Positions 11,253-21,088 of a stretch of DNA of 64,000 bases are shown here, piece after piece. The first letter of the stretch is position 1. Each line of letters starts with the position of its first letter. Source of the DNA: Rebecca billardiae RCC1528 (lineage: Eukaryota; Haptophyta); assembly GCA_965240325.2 (NCBI GenBank), contig OZ251243.1, forward strand, positions 930,001 to 994,000, read 5' to 3'. Made by a program: the position numbers and the translations under genes. The notes under the pieces were generated by a model. That model saw nothing but the letters and a program-made list of their open reading frames with translations. It had not been told where the DNA came from and did not search any database.

Positions 11253-11653
11253 CGGGGCGGCATGGCGTGCGCGCATGGTGTCGCCACCTCGCCCCGCGGC
11301 AGCGCCCGTTCCTTCCCGACCACGCCGCGCACGGCGCGCGCGCGGTCGGCTGCGGCGCAGGCAAGGCTGGCCTTGACGCGGCGCGCATGTGCGCGCTGCC
11401 CTGAGCCGAGGCGAAAGAGGCGTGGCGCAAGACGCGCGGCGCAGGAGGGCGCCGAGTGCTCTCCCGCAACAGCCCGTCCGCGCGCGCCGGCTCTGCGGGC
11501 ACATCCGCGCCCGCAGCGCTGTGCCCCGTGCGCGCCCCGCCAGCGGAGTACTCGCCCTCGCCGCTGCCGCCGCCCGGCGCTCAGGGAAAACTTTGCAGTG
11601 ACGTCGCGCTGGCCGCTCGCTGGTCAGGAGCTCCCGGCCCGGACCTCCCTTGG
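11253..11653 (-). repeat. Right arm of large inverted repeat
   Basis: Reverse complement of 10536-10935. Its outer end lies 135 bp before the likely start codon of the downstream aspartate-semialdehyde dehydrogenase gene, so it occupies that gene's upstream region. The open frame that runs from 11456 through the arm into the gene is probably fortuitous. Confidence 0.88.
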
Positions 11654-11788
11654 ATGGCCACAGCTCGTCAGGAACACCGGACTCTGGCGTCATCGTCCGG
11701 TTCGTCAACGCCGGCCGGTGTGCTGAGAAGCGCATCTTCACGGCGGAGCATCCGCCGCCCGCCGCCGCCGTTCTCGACTCGAAGCAGC

Positions 11789-12796
11789 ATGGCGGCAGCG
11801 CACGACGTGGCGATTGTGGGCGCGACGGGTGCAGTGGGTGTGGAGATGTACCACGTTCTCAAAGACCGCTCGTTCCCCGTCGGCAAGCTGCGGCTCTTCG
11901 CCTCCGAGCGCTCGGCCGGCAAGGTGGTCTCTACGCCGTTTGGAGAGATCACGATTGAGGAGTTCTCTGTCGCAGCGGTGCGCGAGACGGCGTTCGCGTT
12001 CCTCGCGGTCTCGGGCACGTTCGCGAAGGAGCACGGCCCCGCGCTCGCCGCCGACGGCGGGCCCATCGTCATCGACAACTCTTCGGCCTTCCGCATGGAC
12101 CCGGCAGTGCCGCTTGTCGTTCCGGAGATTAACGCGGATGCAGCGCGGGGCTCGCGGCTGATCGCCAACCCGAACTGCACGACGGCGATCGCAGCGATGG
12201 CGCTGTACCCGCTTCACGTCGCGTTCGGCCTGAAAAAGGTCATCGTCTCCTCGTACCAGGCCGCCAGCGGCGCGGGCGCCGAGGGCATGGACGAGCTGCA
12301 GGAGGGCTGCCGGAAATACCTCGCGGGCGAGGCCGTCGAGAACAAGGTGTTTGCGCACCCGCTACCGTTCAACGTGATCCCGCACATCGACGTGTTCCTC
12401 GAGAACGGGTACACCAAGGAGGAGATGAAGGTGACGCTCGAGACTCGCAAGATCTTCGGCGTCGACGACCTCGCCGTCAGCTGCACGGCAGTGCGTATCC
12501 CGACGCTCCGCGCGCACGCGGAGGCGATCACGATCGAGACCGAGCGGCCCGTGTCGCCGGACGAGGCGCGGCGGCTGCTCGCGAGCGCGCCGGGTGTCAA
12601 GGTCGTCGACAATCCCGCCGAGAAGGCATACCCCATGCCGCTCACCGCGACGAAGCAGCACGACATCGAGGTGGGCCGCGTGCGGCAGTCGATTATCTTT
12701 GGGCAGCACGGTCTCGACCTGTTTGTGTGCGGCGACCAGCTGCTGCGCGGCGCCGCGCTCAACGCCGTGCTGATCGCGGAGAAGCTGCTGCCGTGA
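11789..12796 (+). CDS. asd: Aspartate-semialdehyde dehydrogenase
   Basis: It reduces aspartyl phosphate to aspartate semialdehyde with NADPH, the branch point to lysine, threonine and methionine. From this ATG the product is 335 aa, the usual length. The nucleotide-binding GATGAVG is at residues 9-15 and the active-site Cys (NPNCTT) is residue 130. [27 protein letters not shown] and a C-terminal [17 protein letters not shown] are all present. The frame stays open upstream; an ATG at 11654 would add 45 Ser/Arg-rich residues that could be an organelle leader, but they lack the hydrophobic signal peptide expected for a complex plastid. I prefer 11789 because the enzyme fold begins right after it. 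No intron is apparent. Confidence 0.95.
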   Translation: MAAAHDVAIVGATGAVGVEMYHVLKDRSFPVGKLRLFASERSAGKVVSTPFGEITIEEFSVAAVRETAFAFLAVSGTFAKEHGPALAADGGPIVIDNSSAFRMDPAVPLVVPEINADAARGSRLIANPNCTTAIAAMALYPLHVAFGLKKVIVSSYQAASGAGAEGMDELQEGCRKYLAGEAVENKVFAHPLPFNVIPHIDVFLENGYTKEEMKVTLETRKIFGVDDLAVSCTAVRIPTLRAHAEAITIETERPVSPDEARRLLASAPGVKVVDNPAEKAYPMPLTATKQHDIEVGRVRQSIIFGQHGLDLFVCGDQLLRGAALNAVLIAEKLLP

Positions 12797-13416
12797 GCAG
12801 ACCATGTGCACCGCCGGCCCGGGCGCGCGCCTGCGCCGATGTAGAGCCACCTACGTGATGGCGGCGCCAACTCGTCGTCTTGATTATTCGGCTGCGCGCG
12901 CTCACAACAGCCCGTTCAACAGGCTGACACACAGTACTGCGCTGCTGGCTGGCATCATGCGCGCATCATGCCGGGCTGACTCACTGAGTCTGAGTGCGGC
13001 AGGCGGAGTCGCCCAATGCTCCTGATAATGATGACGATGAGAAGACGATGACTCGGGCGGGCGAAACTAATTTATATTCGCGCGACTGAATAATAATAAG
13101 CAGTGCGCTAAGACTGCTGAGACCGCGTGCGCGGACTGCAGCCGGACGAGTGGAGATGCACTGATGTGGAGTGAGGTCCGTGTGGACAGCAGTGGTACTG
13201 GTAAGTATAATAAACGGTAGCAGTCGACGTTCCCGTGATGACGTCACCGTCGTCAGTACGGTACTCTCGGTAGCGGACGGGTCCGAGTTACCTGCAGGCT
13301 GGACACTAATAAGTGCTAGATACTCGCACGCGGAATACTACGCGGGCGTATACGGATAATCTCAGTCCGCGATTCACGGAAGCCTGCAGAGTGCAGTAAG
13401 CTACTGCGTAGTGACT
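12797..13416. other. Intergenic gap
   Basis: It lies between the convergent ends of the dehydrogenase and the Sel1/MYND gene. Base composition is more balanced than in the genes. No ORF with recognisable content and no repeat was found. Confidence 0.5.
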
Positions 13417-14502
13417 CTATGCTGCGTGCGCGCACTCTGAGACTGCACAGACATCCATGGCTGCGTGCGTCTCTGGCGTGCGCTCCGGCAGCGGCGGCAT
13501 CGCCATGTCGGATGGGGCGTGGCTGTTCATGCTGTCGCTGCTGAAGCTGCTGCTGCGCCGCCGCATCAGGTTGCGCGGCAAGCTATGCAACGCCCGTGCG
13601 CGCCGCTGGCACTCGCGGTTGCAGAAGTGTGCCACGTGGCACTTGGCGCACGCGACGCAGCAGGCTGAGCCGCCGCCGCGCGCGTGCGGGCAGATGCCGT
13701 GCACCGTGCCAGCGTCGGCACTGGCCAGCCGGCGGCCCAGCCGCCAGTAGTAGTACGCCTGCCGGTAGTGCTGCACCGCCGTGCGCACGTCCCTCTCCAC
13801 GCCAGCGCCGTGCTGGTAGCACCACCCCAGGTTGAAGTGCGCACTCGCGTGACCCTGCTCAGCGGACGCGCGGTACATCTGCACCGCGGCCGCGATGTCC
13901 TGCGGCACGCCCTCGCCGGCCTCGAGGCACGCGCCCAGGATGAACTGCGAGTCGACGTGGCCCTGCTCGGCTGCCAACCGATGGAGCTCCACGCCCACCG
14001 CCACCTCCCTGCGCACTCCTGTGCCGCGCAAGTAGCACTCTGCCAGACAGCAGCGCGCGCCCGCGTGCCCCTGGCTCGCGGCCGCACGGTACAGCTTGGT
14101 GGCCTCGACCATGTCGCAGGGCACGCCACCCTCGCCATCCTCGTACCGCGTGGCCAGGTGGAACTGCGCCTCGGCGTTGCCCCGGACCGCGGCCCCGTGG
14201 AAGAGGCGCACGGCCTCGGTCGCGTCGCACGGCACGGCGTCGCCGCGCTCGTAGCACAAGCCAAGCCTTAGCATTGCGCTGGCGTGGCCCTGCTTGGCGG
14301 CCGCGCGGTAGAGGCGTACTGCCTCCTCCATGTCCTGCGCCACGCCCTCGCCATCCTCGTAGCACTCGCCCAGGCTGAATTGCGCGTCGCCCTCGCCCAG
14401 GGCCACGGCGCGCATCGTCCCCCGCGCAGGCTTGAGGTTTATCGTGTGCCGTGCAGGCGGAATCACCAGGCTCGTCACGCGCCGTGCTGAAGGCTGAAGC
14501 AA
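13417..14502 (-). CDS. Sel1-repeat protein with degenerate MYND zinc finger
   Basis: The 361-aa product carries six consecutive Sel1-like repeats (residues about 36-255) of the form AxxxLGxCYxxGxGVxxDxxxAVxLYRxAAxQGH. A Cys/His cluster follows near residues 275-305 (CCVACAKCHVAHFCNREC) and fits a MYND finger, although the last expected Cys after the His is missing. The tail is Ser-rich and ends in CAVSECAHAA. Sel1 repeats form a solenoid for protein contacts and MYND fingers bind proline-rich peptides, so I infer an adaptor role without a known partner. An inner ATG at 14415 would remove 29 residues with no repeat content and is an equally good start. The gene is divergent from the ORC6-like gene, 197 bp apart. 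Confidence 0.88.
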   Translation of the reverse strand: MLQPSARRVTSLVIPPARHTINLKPARGTMRAVALGEGDAQFSLGECYEDGEGVAQDMEEAVRLYRAAAKQGHASAMLRLGLCYERGDAVPCDATEAVRLFHGAAVRGNAEAQFHLATRYEDGEGGVPCDMVEATKLYRAAASQGHAGARCCLAECYLRGTGVRREVAVGVELHRLAAEQGHVDSQFILGACLEAGEGVPQDIAAAVQMYRASAEQGHASAHFNLGWCYQHGAGVERDVRTAVQHYRQAYYYWRLGRRLASADAGTVHGICPHARGGGSACCVACAKCHVAHFCNRECQRRARALHSLPRNLMRRRSSSFSSDSMNSHAPSDMAMPPLPERTPETHAAMDVCAVSECAHAA

Positions 14503-14699
14503 GGTGGAAAGGGGCTTACCTTGAAGGCGGTCAGAAAGGAGGCATCAAGCTACGCTTTCAGCTTGGAAAGCTCGCGGCTTGGTCCGGGTGGCCTCTCCGC
14601 AGTCCGTTGGCCGTCCCGGTCGCCACTCTCACAACTCTAACTCGCCACCGGCTGCCCAGCGGCGGGCCGGGCGGGAGGCTTTGAATCGACGAGGACGAC

Positions 14700-15623
14700 A
14701 TGCTGCTCGACGCCGTGAAGCGCCTGCTGAAAAATCCCTCGCCTTCCGACGTCGAGCGCGTGCGAGTCCGCGCCACTTCGTACCTACGGCTGGCCGAGCT
14801 CAAGGCGGGCGCCCTCAGCTCGGACGCGGCCATCTGCCTCGTCCCGGTCTGCATCAGCCTTGCAGGCGCGACGGAGCGCTGCGAGCTCGTCGATGCCGAG
14901 GCGCAGGCGCGTGCGGGGGGTGTCAAGCCCACGGTGTTCGCGCGTTCGCGGGCGACGATCGCACGCATTATCGGCGTGCGCCTCCAAATCACCACGCCGG
15001 AGCTCGTGGCCTCGTCGGGGGTGAGCAGCGACCTCGCCGCCGCCGTCGACGAGCTCGTTGAAGCGTTCGCCAAGCGCGAGCGTCTTGCAGCGTCGCGCCT
15101 CTGCCAGGAGGCACTGCTGGGCGGCGCGCTGGTGGCGGTCGGTGCCAAGCGGCGCGCGCGGATCGACAAGAAGCGGGTCGAACACGCCACGTCCGTGCCC
15201 GTCGCGACACTTGTCGCCGTCTCCCAGGCAATGCGTGAGGCCTGCCCGGCGCTGGTGGGTCTGGAGAGCTCGCGTGCTGGCACGAGCAGTGGCGGTGGGC
15301 GGAAGCGGAGGGATCAGCTGAGCCATCACGAGCTCGATGCGGAAGCCGCAGATGCGATTCCTGACATGCACACCTCTGGCCTTGCCGCCCGGCGACGCGA
15401 ATACGAGGAGTGGCGTGCGCGCGTGCTCGATCAAAGCCACAAGCCGCTGAAGGAGAAGCAGAGTGCGGCTGCGCTTCCGGAGGCAGCAGGCAGCAGCGAT
15501 GGGCAACGGCCCGCCTGTGACGTGGCCACAGGGCCAGCTCCTGGCGAGAAGCCCAAGCTTAAGCAGACAACGCTCTCCTTTGCATCCGCACCGCGCGCTG
15601 CAGCCGCAAGCACGTTGACGTGA
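14700..15623 (+). CDS. Origin recognition complex subunit 6-like protein
   Basis: A 307-aa protein. Residues about 15-190 follow the two TFIIB-like helical domains of ORC6: YLRLAELKAG near the start, a Cys/Ala-rich helix (CLVPVCISLAGA), then SRLCQEALLGGALVAVGAK followed by ARIDKKRVEHATSV, a segment that resembles the corresponding part of metazoan ORC6. The second half is charged and probably disordered, and it ends in KLKQTTLSFA, which looks like a weak PCNA-binding (PIP) motif. Expected role: part of the nuclear complex that loads MCM helicase at origins. ORC6 is poorly conserved, so a cyclin-box-like protein of another kind is the alternative. The start is the first ATG and no intron is seen. 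Confidence 0.72.
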   Translation: MLLDAVKRLLKNPSPSDVERVRVRATSYLRLAELKAGALSSDAAICLVPVCISLAGATERCELVDAEAQARAGGVKPTVFARSRATIARIIGVRLQITTPELVASSGVSSDLAAAVDELVEAFAKRERLAASRLCQEALLGGALVAVGAKRRARIDKKRVEHATSVPVATLVAVSQAMREACPALVGLESSRAGTSSGGGRKRRDQLSHHELDAEAADAIPDMHTSGLAARRREYEEWRARVLDQSHKPLKEKQSAAALPEAAGSSDGQRPACDVATGPAPGEKPKLKQTTLSFASAPRAAAASTLT

Positions 15624-16791
15624 TCGCCGGCCGACCGAGTGTCCGAGTGGCTGTCCCGTGTCCGCGCGGAAGCGGTCCGTACGTTCATCAGACATTCTGA
15701 CAGAGTGGCGGACGACCACTGTAGTAGCCTGCTAGACTGGCTGTCTTTTAGTTCTACGACGTTACTACAAGCCTATGTATGATGCGCATGTACGTATACG
15801 GAGTATATAGACTATATATAGCGTCTTATAGCTAGATTACGGAGCCGGGCCTGACCGGCCTGACCCGTGACCGCTTGAAGCGCGGGCGCCGCCGTGCCCG
15901 GTGGCGGTGCCGGCCGTGGCGGTCTAACCGCGCCGCGGTGGCGGCGGTGCCCGGCCCCGGTGGCCGGTCGCGGGCCGGTGACCCGGTCGGTCCGGCCCGG
16001 TGGCCAGTTGCAGCCTGACTGACAGTGACTCCTGAGCCGCCGGGGCCCCGGCGGGCCGCGCCCGGCCCGGGTACCGGGGTAACGGCCCGAACCGGGTTGG
16101 CCGGTTCGGGTCCGACGAGTCGACGGGCCCACGAGTCCCGGAGGCACGAGACCGTGCCAGTCGGCCACTGGCCCTTTGGGCCACTGCTGAACCGAGTTGC
16201 CAACAGCCCAACTCCGGAACTCTCCGCGATTCGTCTTCGACAGTTCGACTTCCGAGAGTTCCGTGCCCATGAACTCTCTGAAGCCTGTCTGATTCAGTGA
16301 AACTTGAAGTTGAAAGAGTCTAGCCAACGCGGGCCCTGGCCGTGTCTCACTCAGTAGTCAGTGAGTCTGCCGTGCGGCCGGTCACGGTGCCCGGACTCGC
16401 GGGGCGCGGCCCCGGGCGCCCGCGCCGGCCGGCGGGCGTGAAGTCACTAAAAGTCGTGAACTCTCACGCCGTCCGGGACGGACTCGGCTCGTCGGGACGA
16501 GTTACAAGTTAGTACGTTTCACTGCGTGATACATCGGCGGCCGTCAGGCGTCAGTCCTCGGGGAATGGAAAGGCGACAGGCTGCATCACCGATGACGGGC
16601 CGCGGCCCCAGGCCCGGCGTATCCGCCGCCCGCACCGCGCCGTGACAGTGACACGACGGGCACCGGCGTGGCGACCTGAGCGATGGTCGGCGCTTCGGGC
16701 AGACGCAGCCAGCCGCATGAACCGTGCGATCGACTAGATAGACGAGCCCGGCTCATCTGCCGCTGAGTGCGCCCTGGCGGAGAGAGCTCCT
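15624..16791. other. Intergenic gap with GC-rich self-complementary stretch
   Basis: About 15840-16130 is dense in GGCC/CCGG words and can fold on itself; 16380-16440 is similar. The open frames on the minus strand here reflect composition only. I see no protein family, tRNA or dispersed repeat. Confidence 0.5.
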
Positions 16792-17259
16792 TCAGTTCTG
16801 CGCCTTGGCATTCCGCCACGCGGCGATCGCGTCGCGACGCTCCTTGCCCGTCATGCCTGCCGTGGACGGGGGGCCTGCCGGTGCGTTCGAGTCGCGCAGG
16901 GCACCTGCGCCGCCATTGCCGAAGATGCCGCTCTCCTTGCTCTGGTCGAGGATGGTGTCGCCCTGGCGCGAGCCCGCCGCAACGTCGTCATCGCGGACGA
17001 GGTGCTTGGGGTGGTGCACGGGGCGCTGTGCGCCTGGGCCCGAGCCGTAGCCGCCGCCCAGGTCGACGGATGCGTCGTGAATGCTGCGACCGTGGTCGCC
17101 ACGCGGTGCCGTCCTGGTAGAATCGCCAGACAGGCCTGGGAAGACTGGCTGCTTGTACTCCCGCGTTGCGGGCGCCGGCGCGCTCCCGAAGATGTTCTCG
17201 TGGCTCGACATCGTCGCGTCGCGTTTTTGAAAGCTGGTTTCGTCGCCTTCACTCGTCAA
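16792..17259 (-). CDS. Small hydrophilic protein with two IFG motifs
   Basis: A 155-aa frame, or 139 aa from the ATG at 17211 (MSSHENIFG), which I consider the likelier start. It is polar and Gly/Pro/Asp-rich without membrane segments, so probably disordered. It contains NIFG near the N-terminus and GIFGNGGAG near residue 112, with a C-terminal MTGKERRDAIAAWRNAK helix. Paired IFG motifs recall the HN1/Jupiter microtubule-associated family, but that comparison is weak. Codon use looks coding. It sits tail-to-tail before the asd/ORC6 side and upstream of the photolyase tail, and I know of no function. Confidence 0.5.
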   Translation of the reverse strand: MTSEGDETSFQKRDATMSSHENIFGSAPAPATREYKQPVFPGLSGDSTRTAPRGDHGRSIHDASVDLGGGYGSGPGAQRPVHHPKHLVRDDDVAAGSRQGDTILDQSKESGIFGNGGAGALRDSNAPAGPPSTAGMTGKERRDAIAAWRNAKAQN

Positions 17260-17634
17260 CCGGCCGTTTTAGTTTTACCCGTCCGGCGGCCACGGAAGTC
17301 GACTTCCAGGAACAAGCCTACCCGGTACCGTACGAACATACAGACAGTCTACAGCACAGTGACACTACCAAAGTACAGTAACAGTACAGTTTACTAAGAA
17401 TAAGAGACGCACACAGCTCAGGCAGGCGAGATTAGTACATACTGCTATACATTCTACCACTGAGGGCCGTACAGCATGCTGGCACCGCATTGTTCAATTG
17501 CTCGTCGCGGGCCTGGCGGCATGCCACACGCACTCGCCACTCGCGGTCCGGGACACTGGCTGCCGCCGCGCCCGCTGGCAAGTCCAACCAAGTGGCAGCC
17601 GAGCGCCGCGCGGCAGTCGCGGGCAATGCCCGAG
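17260..17634. other. Intergenic gap
   Basis: Short AC- and TA-containing stretch between the start of the small IFG protein and the stop of the photolyase. Nothing recognisable is present. Confidence 0.5.
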
Positions 17635-19176
17635 TTACTTGGACTTGCGCGCCTTCTTGGCGGCGGGGCCCGCCTTCGGGCTGGGCTCGAAGTACTTGTC
17701 CACGCGGCCGGCCGCGCCCTTGGACGGCTTCGCCGGGCTCTTGCCCGCGTCGCCCTCTGCGGGCCACGCCTTCGCGAACGCCGCCACGTCGAACTTGCGC
17801 TTGCACCCGTTGTAGTTCATGTACCGGATCTTGCCGAAGACGGCGCGCTCCGCCCAGCCCATGTCGTGCACGCCCATGATGGACCAGCCGACGCCGACGA
17901 AGCCGTTCGGGTCGTTGCCGTCGAGCGCGAGCTTGTCGTTGAGGTGCTGCGCGATGCCGAGCGCCTCGGCCGGCGAGTCGGTCCACTCGAGGATCTTCTT
18001 CGCCCAGTACATCCGCATGAACCCGTGCATCTTGCCCGTGCGCGAGAGCTGGCGCTGCGCCGCGTTCCAGATATCCTCGTGGGTCTGCGCGCCCTCGAGC
18101 TCCTCAAGACTGTACCGCCACTCGCGCGCGTCGGAGGCGTGCTTCTCGAGCGACTCGCGCGCCCAGCCTGCGGCGCCGGCGAGGGAGTCGTAGTTCGGGT
18201 TGTAGTAGCAGTAGTTGTCCGAGAGCTCGCGGCGCACCACCGACTCCTCGATGTATGACTTGACAGATTCGTTGTGCGCGCGCGCCGCTCGCACGACGAG
18301 CGCCGCGCGCTGCGGCGCGAGCTGCCCAAAGTTGAGGTAGGGCGAGAGGTCGGAGGTGGCGTGCACGTTGGGGTCGTTGCGCTTGGCGGCGAAGAGCTTG
18401 AGCCGCTCCTTCAGGAACGTCGCGAGCGCCGCGTGCGCCGCGCGCTCGCCCGGCACGATCCAGTCCACGGGCCGCACGCTCTCGTCGACACTGAGCCGCG
18501 CGCGCTCCGTGTCCCAACAGAGCGGCGCGGGCGCCGCGCCGCTCGGCGCGTGCGGGTGGCGCTCGAGGGCGGGGAACTCGGTGAGGAAGGTGGGCAGCGC
18601 GCGCTCGATCTTCGGACGTAGCGTGCGCGCGCCCACCTCCTGCTTCTCCGACGCCACCCAGCACGGCACGACGTTGTGCGCGTCGACCTCGATCACACCG
18701 ACCGACGCCGGCAGCGCGTCCACCACCGCCGACTGCGCGGCGCGCGGCGCGCGCAGCGGCGAGAAGTCGCAGACGAGCGTGCCGATGCCGTGCGCGCGGA
18801 CAAACTCGGGCACCTCCGTGCTCGCGCCGCCACGCAGCAGGTGGAATGGGATGTCGAGCTCGCGCAGCGCGCTCTCCACGTCTGCAAGGCCACCGAGCAG
18901 GAACTCAGCATGGCGCCGCGTCAAACCGCCCGCGTCGTCGGGGAGGCAGAAGCAGACGTGGAGTGGGGCCTTGGCGGAGAGCGCAAGCTGCTGCGCGTGG
19001 ATCAGCGCCCAGTTGTCGTGCGCTCGCTGATCGCGCGCCATCCAGTACGCAACCGAGCCGCCGTCGCTGCCGCCCGTGCGCGCACGCACAGTGCGCGCGC
19101 GCTTCTGGTTCCAGTGCGAGTTGATGCCGTCGGCGCGGGCGTAGGCCGGAACGGCGGCAGCGGCTGCGGCGGACAT
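17635..19176 (-). CDS. Class II CPD photolyase
   Basis: It repairs UV-induced cyclobutane pyrimidine dimers using blue light, with FAD. The 513-aa product has class II signatures in order: YWMARDQRAHDNWAL (about residue 48), PLHVCFCLPD, VCDFSPLR, VDAHNVVPCWVAS and ARTLRPKIERALPTFLTEFP. The FAD-domain motifs VRRELSDNYCYYN, THEDIWNAAQRQL, GKMHGFMRMYWAKKILEW, LDGNDPNGFVG and FGKIRYMNYNGC follow. A basic tail (AAKKARKSK) could be a nuclear signal. The start at 19176 is the only ATG close to the conserved region; the frame stays open far upstream, but that part overlaps the divergent TEX9 gene. It is head to head with TEX9 across 249 bp. It is a single exon in this reading. Confidence 0.95.
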   Translation of the reverse strand: MSAAAAAAVPAYARADGINSHWNQKRARTVRARTGGSDGGSVAYWMARDQRAHDNWALIHAQQLALSAKAPLHVCFCLPDDAGGLTRRHAEFLLGGLADVESALRELDIPFHLLRGGASTEVPEFVRAHGIGTLVCDFSPLRAPRAAQSAVVDALPASVGVIEVDAHNVVPCWVASEKQEVGARTLRPKIERALPTFLTEFPALERHPHAPSGAAPAPLCWDTERARLSVDESVRPVDWIVPGERAAHAALATFLKERLKLFAAKRNDPNVHATSDLSPYLNFGQLAPQRAALVVRAARAHNESVKSYIEESVVRRELSDNYCYYNPNYDSLAGAAGWARESLEKHASDAREWRYSLEELEGAQTHEDIWNAAQRQLSRTGKMHGFMRMYWAKKILEWTDSPAEALGIAQHLNDKLALDGNDPNGFVGVGWSIMGVHDMGWAERAVFGKIRYMNYNGCKRKFDVAAFAKAWPAEGDAGKSPAKPSKGAAGRVDKYFEPSPKAGPAAKKARKSK

Positions 19177-19425
19177 GGTGGGTGCCGTGCGCACGAGCGC
19201 GGGCACCGGCCGAGCCGCGGCTGCGGCGACGAGGGCGACAAGTATCGTCGTCGATGGCCCTCCCGCGTCGAAGGCGCGCGAAGGCGGGTTCGCTGCGGGC
19301 CCGGAATGCAGGGGGCCGGTCGACGTTTGACAAACGGGACGGGTCGACGCGGCGGGAAAACTCAAAAATGAAAACCCGGAGGGGCCCTTTGAACGTTGCT
19401 TGTGCCAACGGTTTAGCCTTGGGCC

Positions 19426-20710
19426 ATGGCGGACGCACTTGCGGCGCGCCTGGCGGAGAACGACGACCTGGATCGGCGGAGCGAGGCGGTGGTGAGGGAG
19501 GCCGAGACGACCATCCGCAACCAGCAGCAGAAGCTCAGCGCGCTTGACGAACCCACTCCGGCCGAGGCCTCGGACACGCCGGAGGACCAGTTCGAGAGCC
19601 CCGCGCGCGAGTCTGGCGATGACATGGCTCAGCGCGCGCCGTCGGATGTGACCGAGTCCGTCGGAGATGGCCGTGACGACTCGCACGATGCCAAGCCAGT
19701 AGCACCGGCGCCCGCCGCTCCGGCGGTGGCGGCGACGGCGGCAAGGGCGACCGCGCCGCCGGCACACACGGCCAGCGGAGTCGCGCCGCCACGCGCGGGC
19801 GCGCAGCCCGGTGCGAGCAAGCCGGCCCGGCGGCCGCGCGCTCGCGACGCACCCGTGCCGGGCGCGGACCGTGCCGGCGCGAACCGCGCGCATGGATCAT
19901 CCGAGGCCGTCGACGCGCCGCCGCTCGAGGAGGACGTGCCCGAGGCGACCGGCATGGGCGCGGAGGCCGCGGCTCGGTACTCCAAGGCCCGCGCGCAGGT
20001 GCTCAGCGAAGAGCTGGAGCGCGTGCGCGTGGCGCTCGCCAAGGCGGTGCGTGCTGCCCGCGCGCACCCGCGCGGGCGCGCTCGCCCCTCGATCCGTGGG
20101 CTCGCGCGTGCCCCCGCGCGCGACGCCGGGCACTGAGCCCCACGCTCGCACCCACCGCGCCGGACGCGCGCAGGCGTCGGAGGGCAAGGCGTGGGAGCTG
20201 CGTGCGTCGGAGGCGACGTCCGCGCGCGCCAAGCTCGAGCGCGCGGCCAAGGACAGCGCCGCGCGCGCCGAGCGCGAGGCGCGTGCCGCGGCTGAGCAGC
20301 GCGAGCGCGCCGACGCGCTCGAGCAGCAGCTTGGCGCGCATCGGCGTGACGCGGAGGGCACGCATCGCGACACGAAGCAGCGGCTAGCTGACGCCAAGGC
20401 GAAGGACGTGCGGCTGAACCGCGCGCTCGAGGAGCTCGAGCGCACCAAGGCGGCGCTCGCGCAGGCGCAGCAGGACGCGCGCGCGGCGGGCGGCGGCGGC
20501 GGCGCGCACGCGGAGCGGCAGCAGCTCAGCGCGGAGAACGGCCGGCTGCGCAAGCAAAAGGCCGAGCTGCTGCTCGCCTTCAAGAAGCAGGCGAAACTGA
20601 TCGACGTGCTCAAGCGGCAGAAGCTGCATGTCGAGGCGGCGCGCACGCTGCAGTTCACCGAGGAGGAGTTCAGCAAGACGCTGCGGCTGGGCGAGAATGG
20701 CGGCAGCTGA
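19426..20710 (+). CDS. TEX9-like coiled-coil protein (2 exons)
   Basis: Exons 19426-20046 and 20174-20710, split by a 127-bp GT-AG intron between codons, give 385 aa, close to animal TEX9. The N-terminus (residues 1-40) is a short coiled coil (LAARLAENDDLDRRSEAVV), followed by a long Ala/Pro-rich linker. The second exon is a continuous Arg/Glu/Ala coiled coil ending in LLLAFKKQAKLIDVLKRQKL and AARTLQFTEEEFSKTL. This ending matches the conserved TEX9 C-terminus as I know it. TEX9 is associated with centriolar satellites and cilia in animals, so the gene suggests a flagellated stage. The linker and the Gly run near residue 310 look lineage-specific. Confidence 0.85.
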
Positions 20711-21088
20711 GTCTGCTCGCACCTCACCGTGGTGGATGCTGATCAGCAGGGGGACCGGTCGGCTGTGCCGGCGCCTTATTCGAGTACTACAGCGCCGGGC
20801 CGCTCGGTCGACACGCTGTCACGCGGACTCGCCACTCGGTCCGCGTTACGCGTCGGTCGGTCATGTCGGTGCCGGTGGTCAGGGTGGTCCAGTCGTGGTC
20901 GTCCCAGCCGGTGCCACTAAATAATATATATTATTTTAAGAGAATATATATTAATGCGCGCACGAATTAATGCAGTACGTAGCGCTGGTCGTCTGACGTA
21001 GTGACTCAGTGAGAGTGAGAATCGCCGTGCGGCGCGTGCCGCAACGTGATGCTTCAGTCTTCAACTCTTATCATTATATATATAATAT
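20711..21088. other. Intergenic gap with AT-rich stretch
   Basis: Convergent gap between TEX9 and the PAO-like gene. Positions about 20925-20960 are AT-rich. No other feature was seen. Confidence 0.5.

Noticed and set aside
11456-11788. Upstream extension of asd through the inverted repeat
   Set aside because: The extra residues come from repeat sequence and have no targeting pattern; the enzyme starts at 11789.
15812-16327. 171-codon frame on the minus strand
   Set aside because: Composition-driven Pro/Arg/Gly frame within self-complementary GC-rich DNA; no domain.
19177-19893. Long N-terminal extension of the photolyase
   Set aside because: It has no ATG near the conserved start and overlaps the divergent TEX9 gene.
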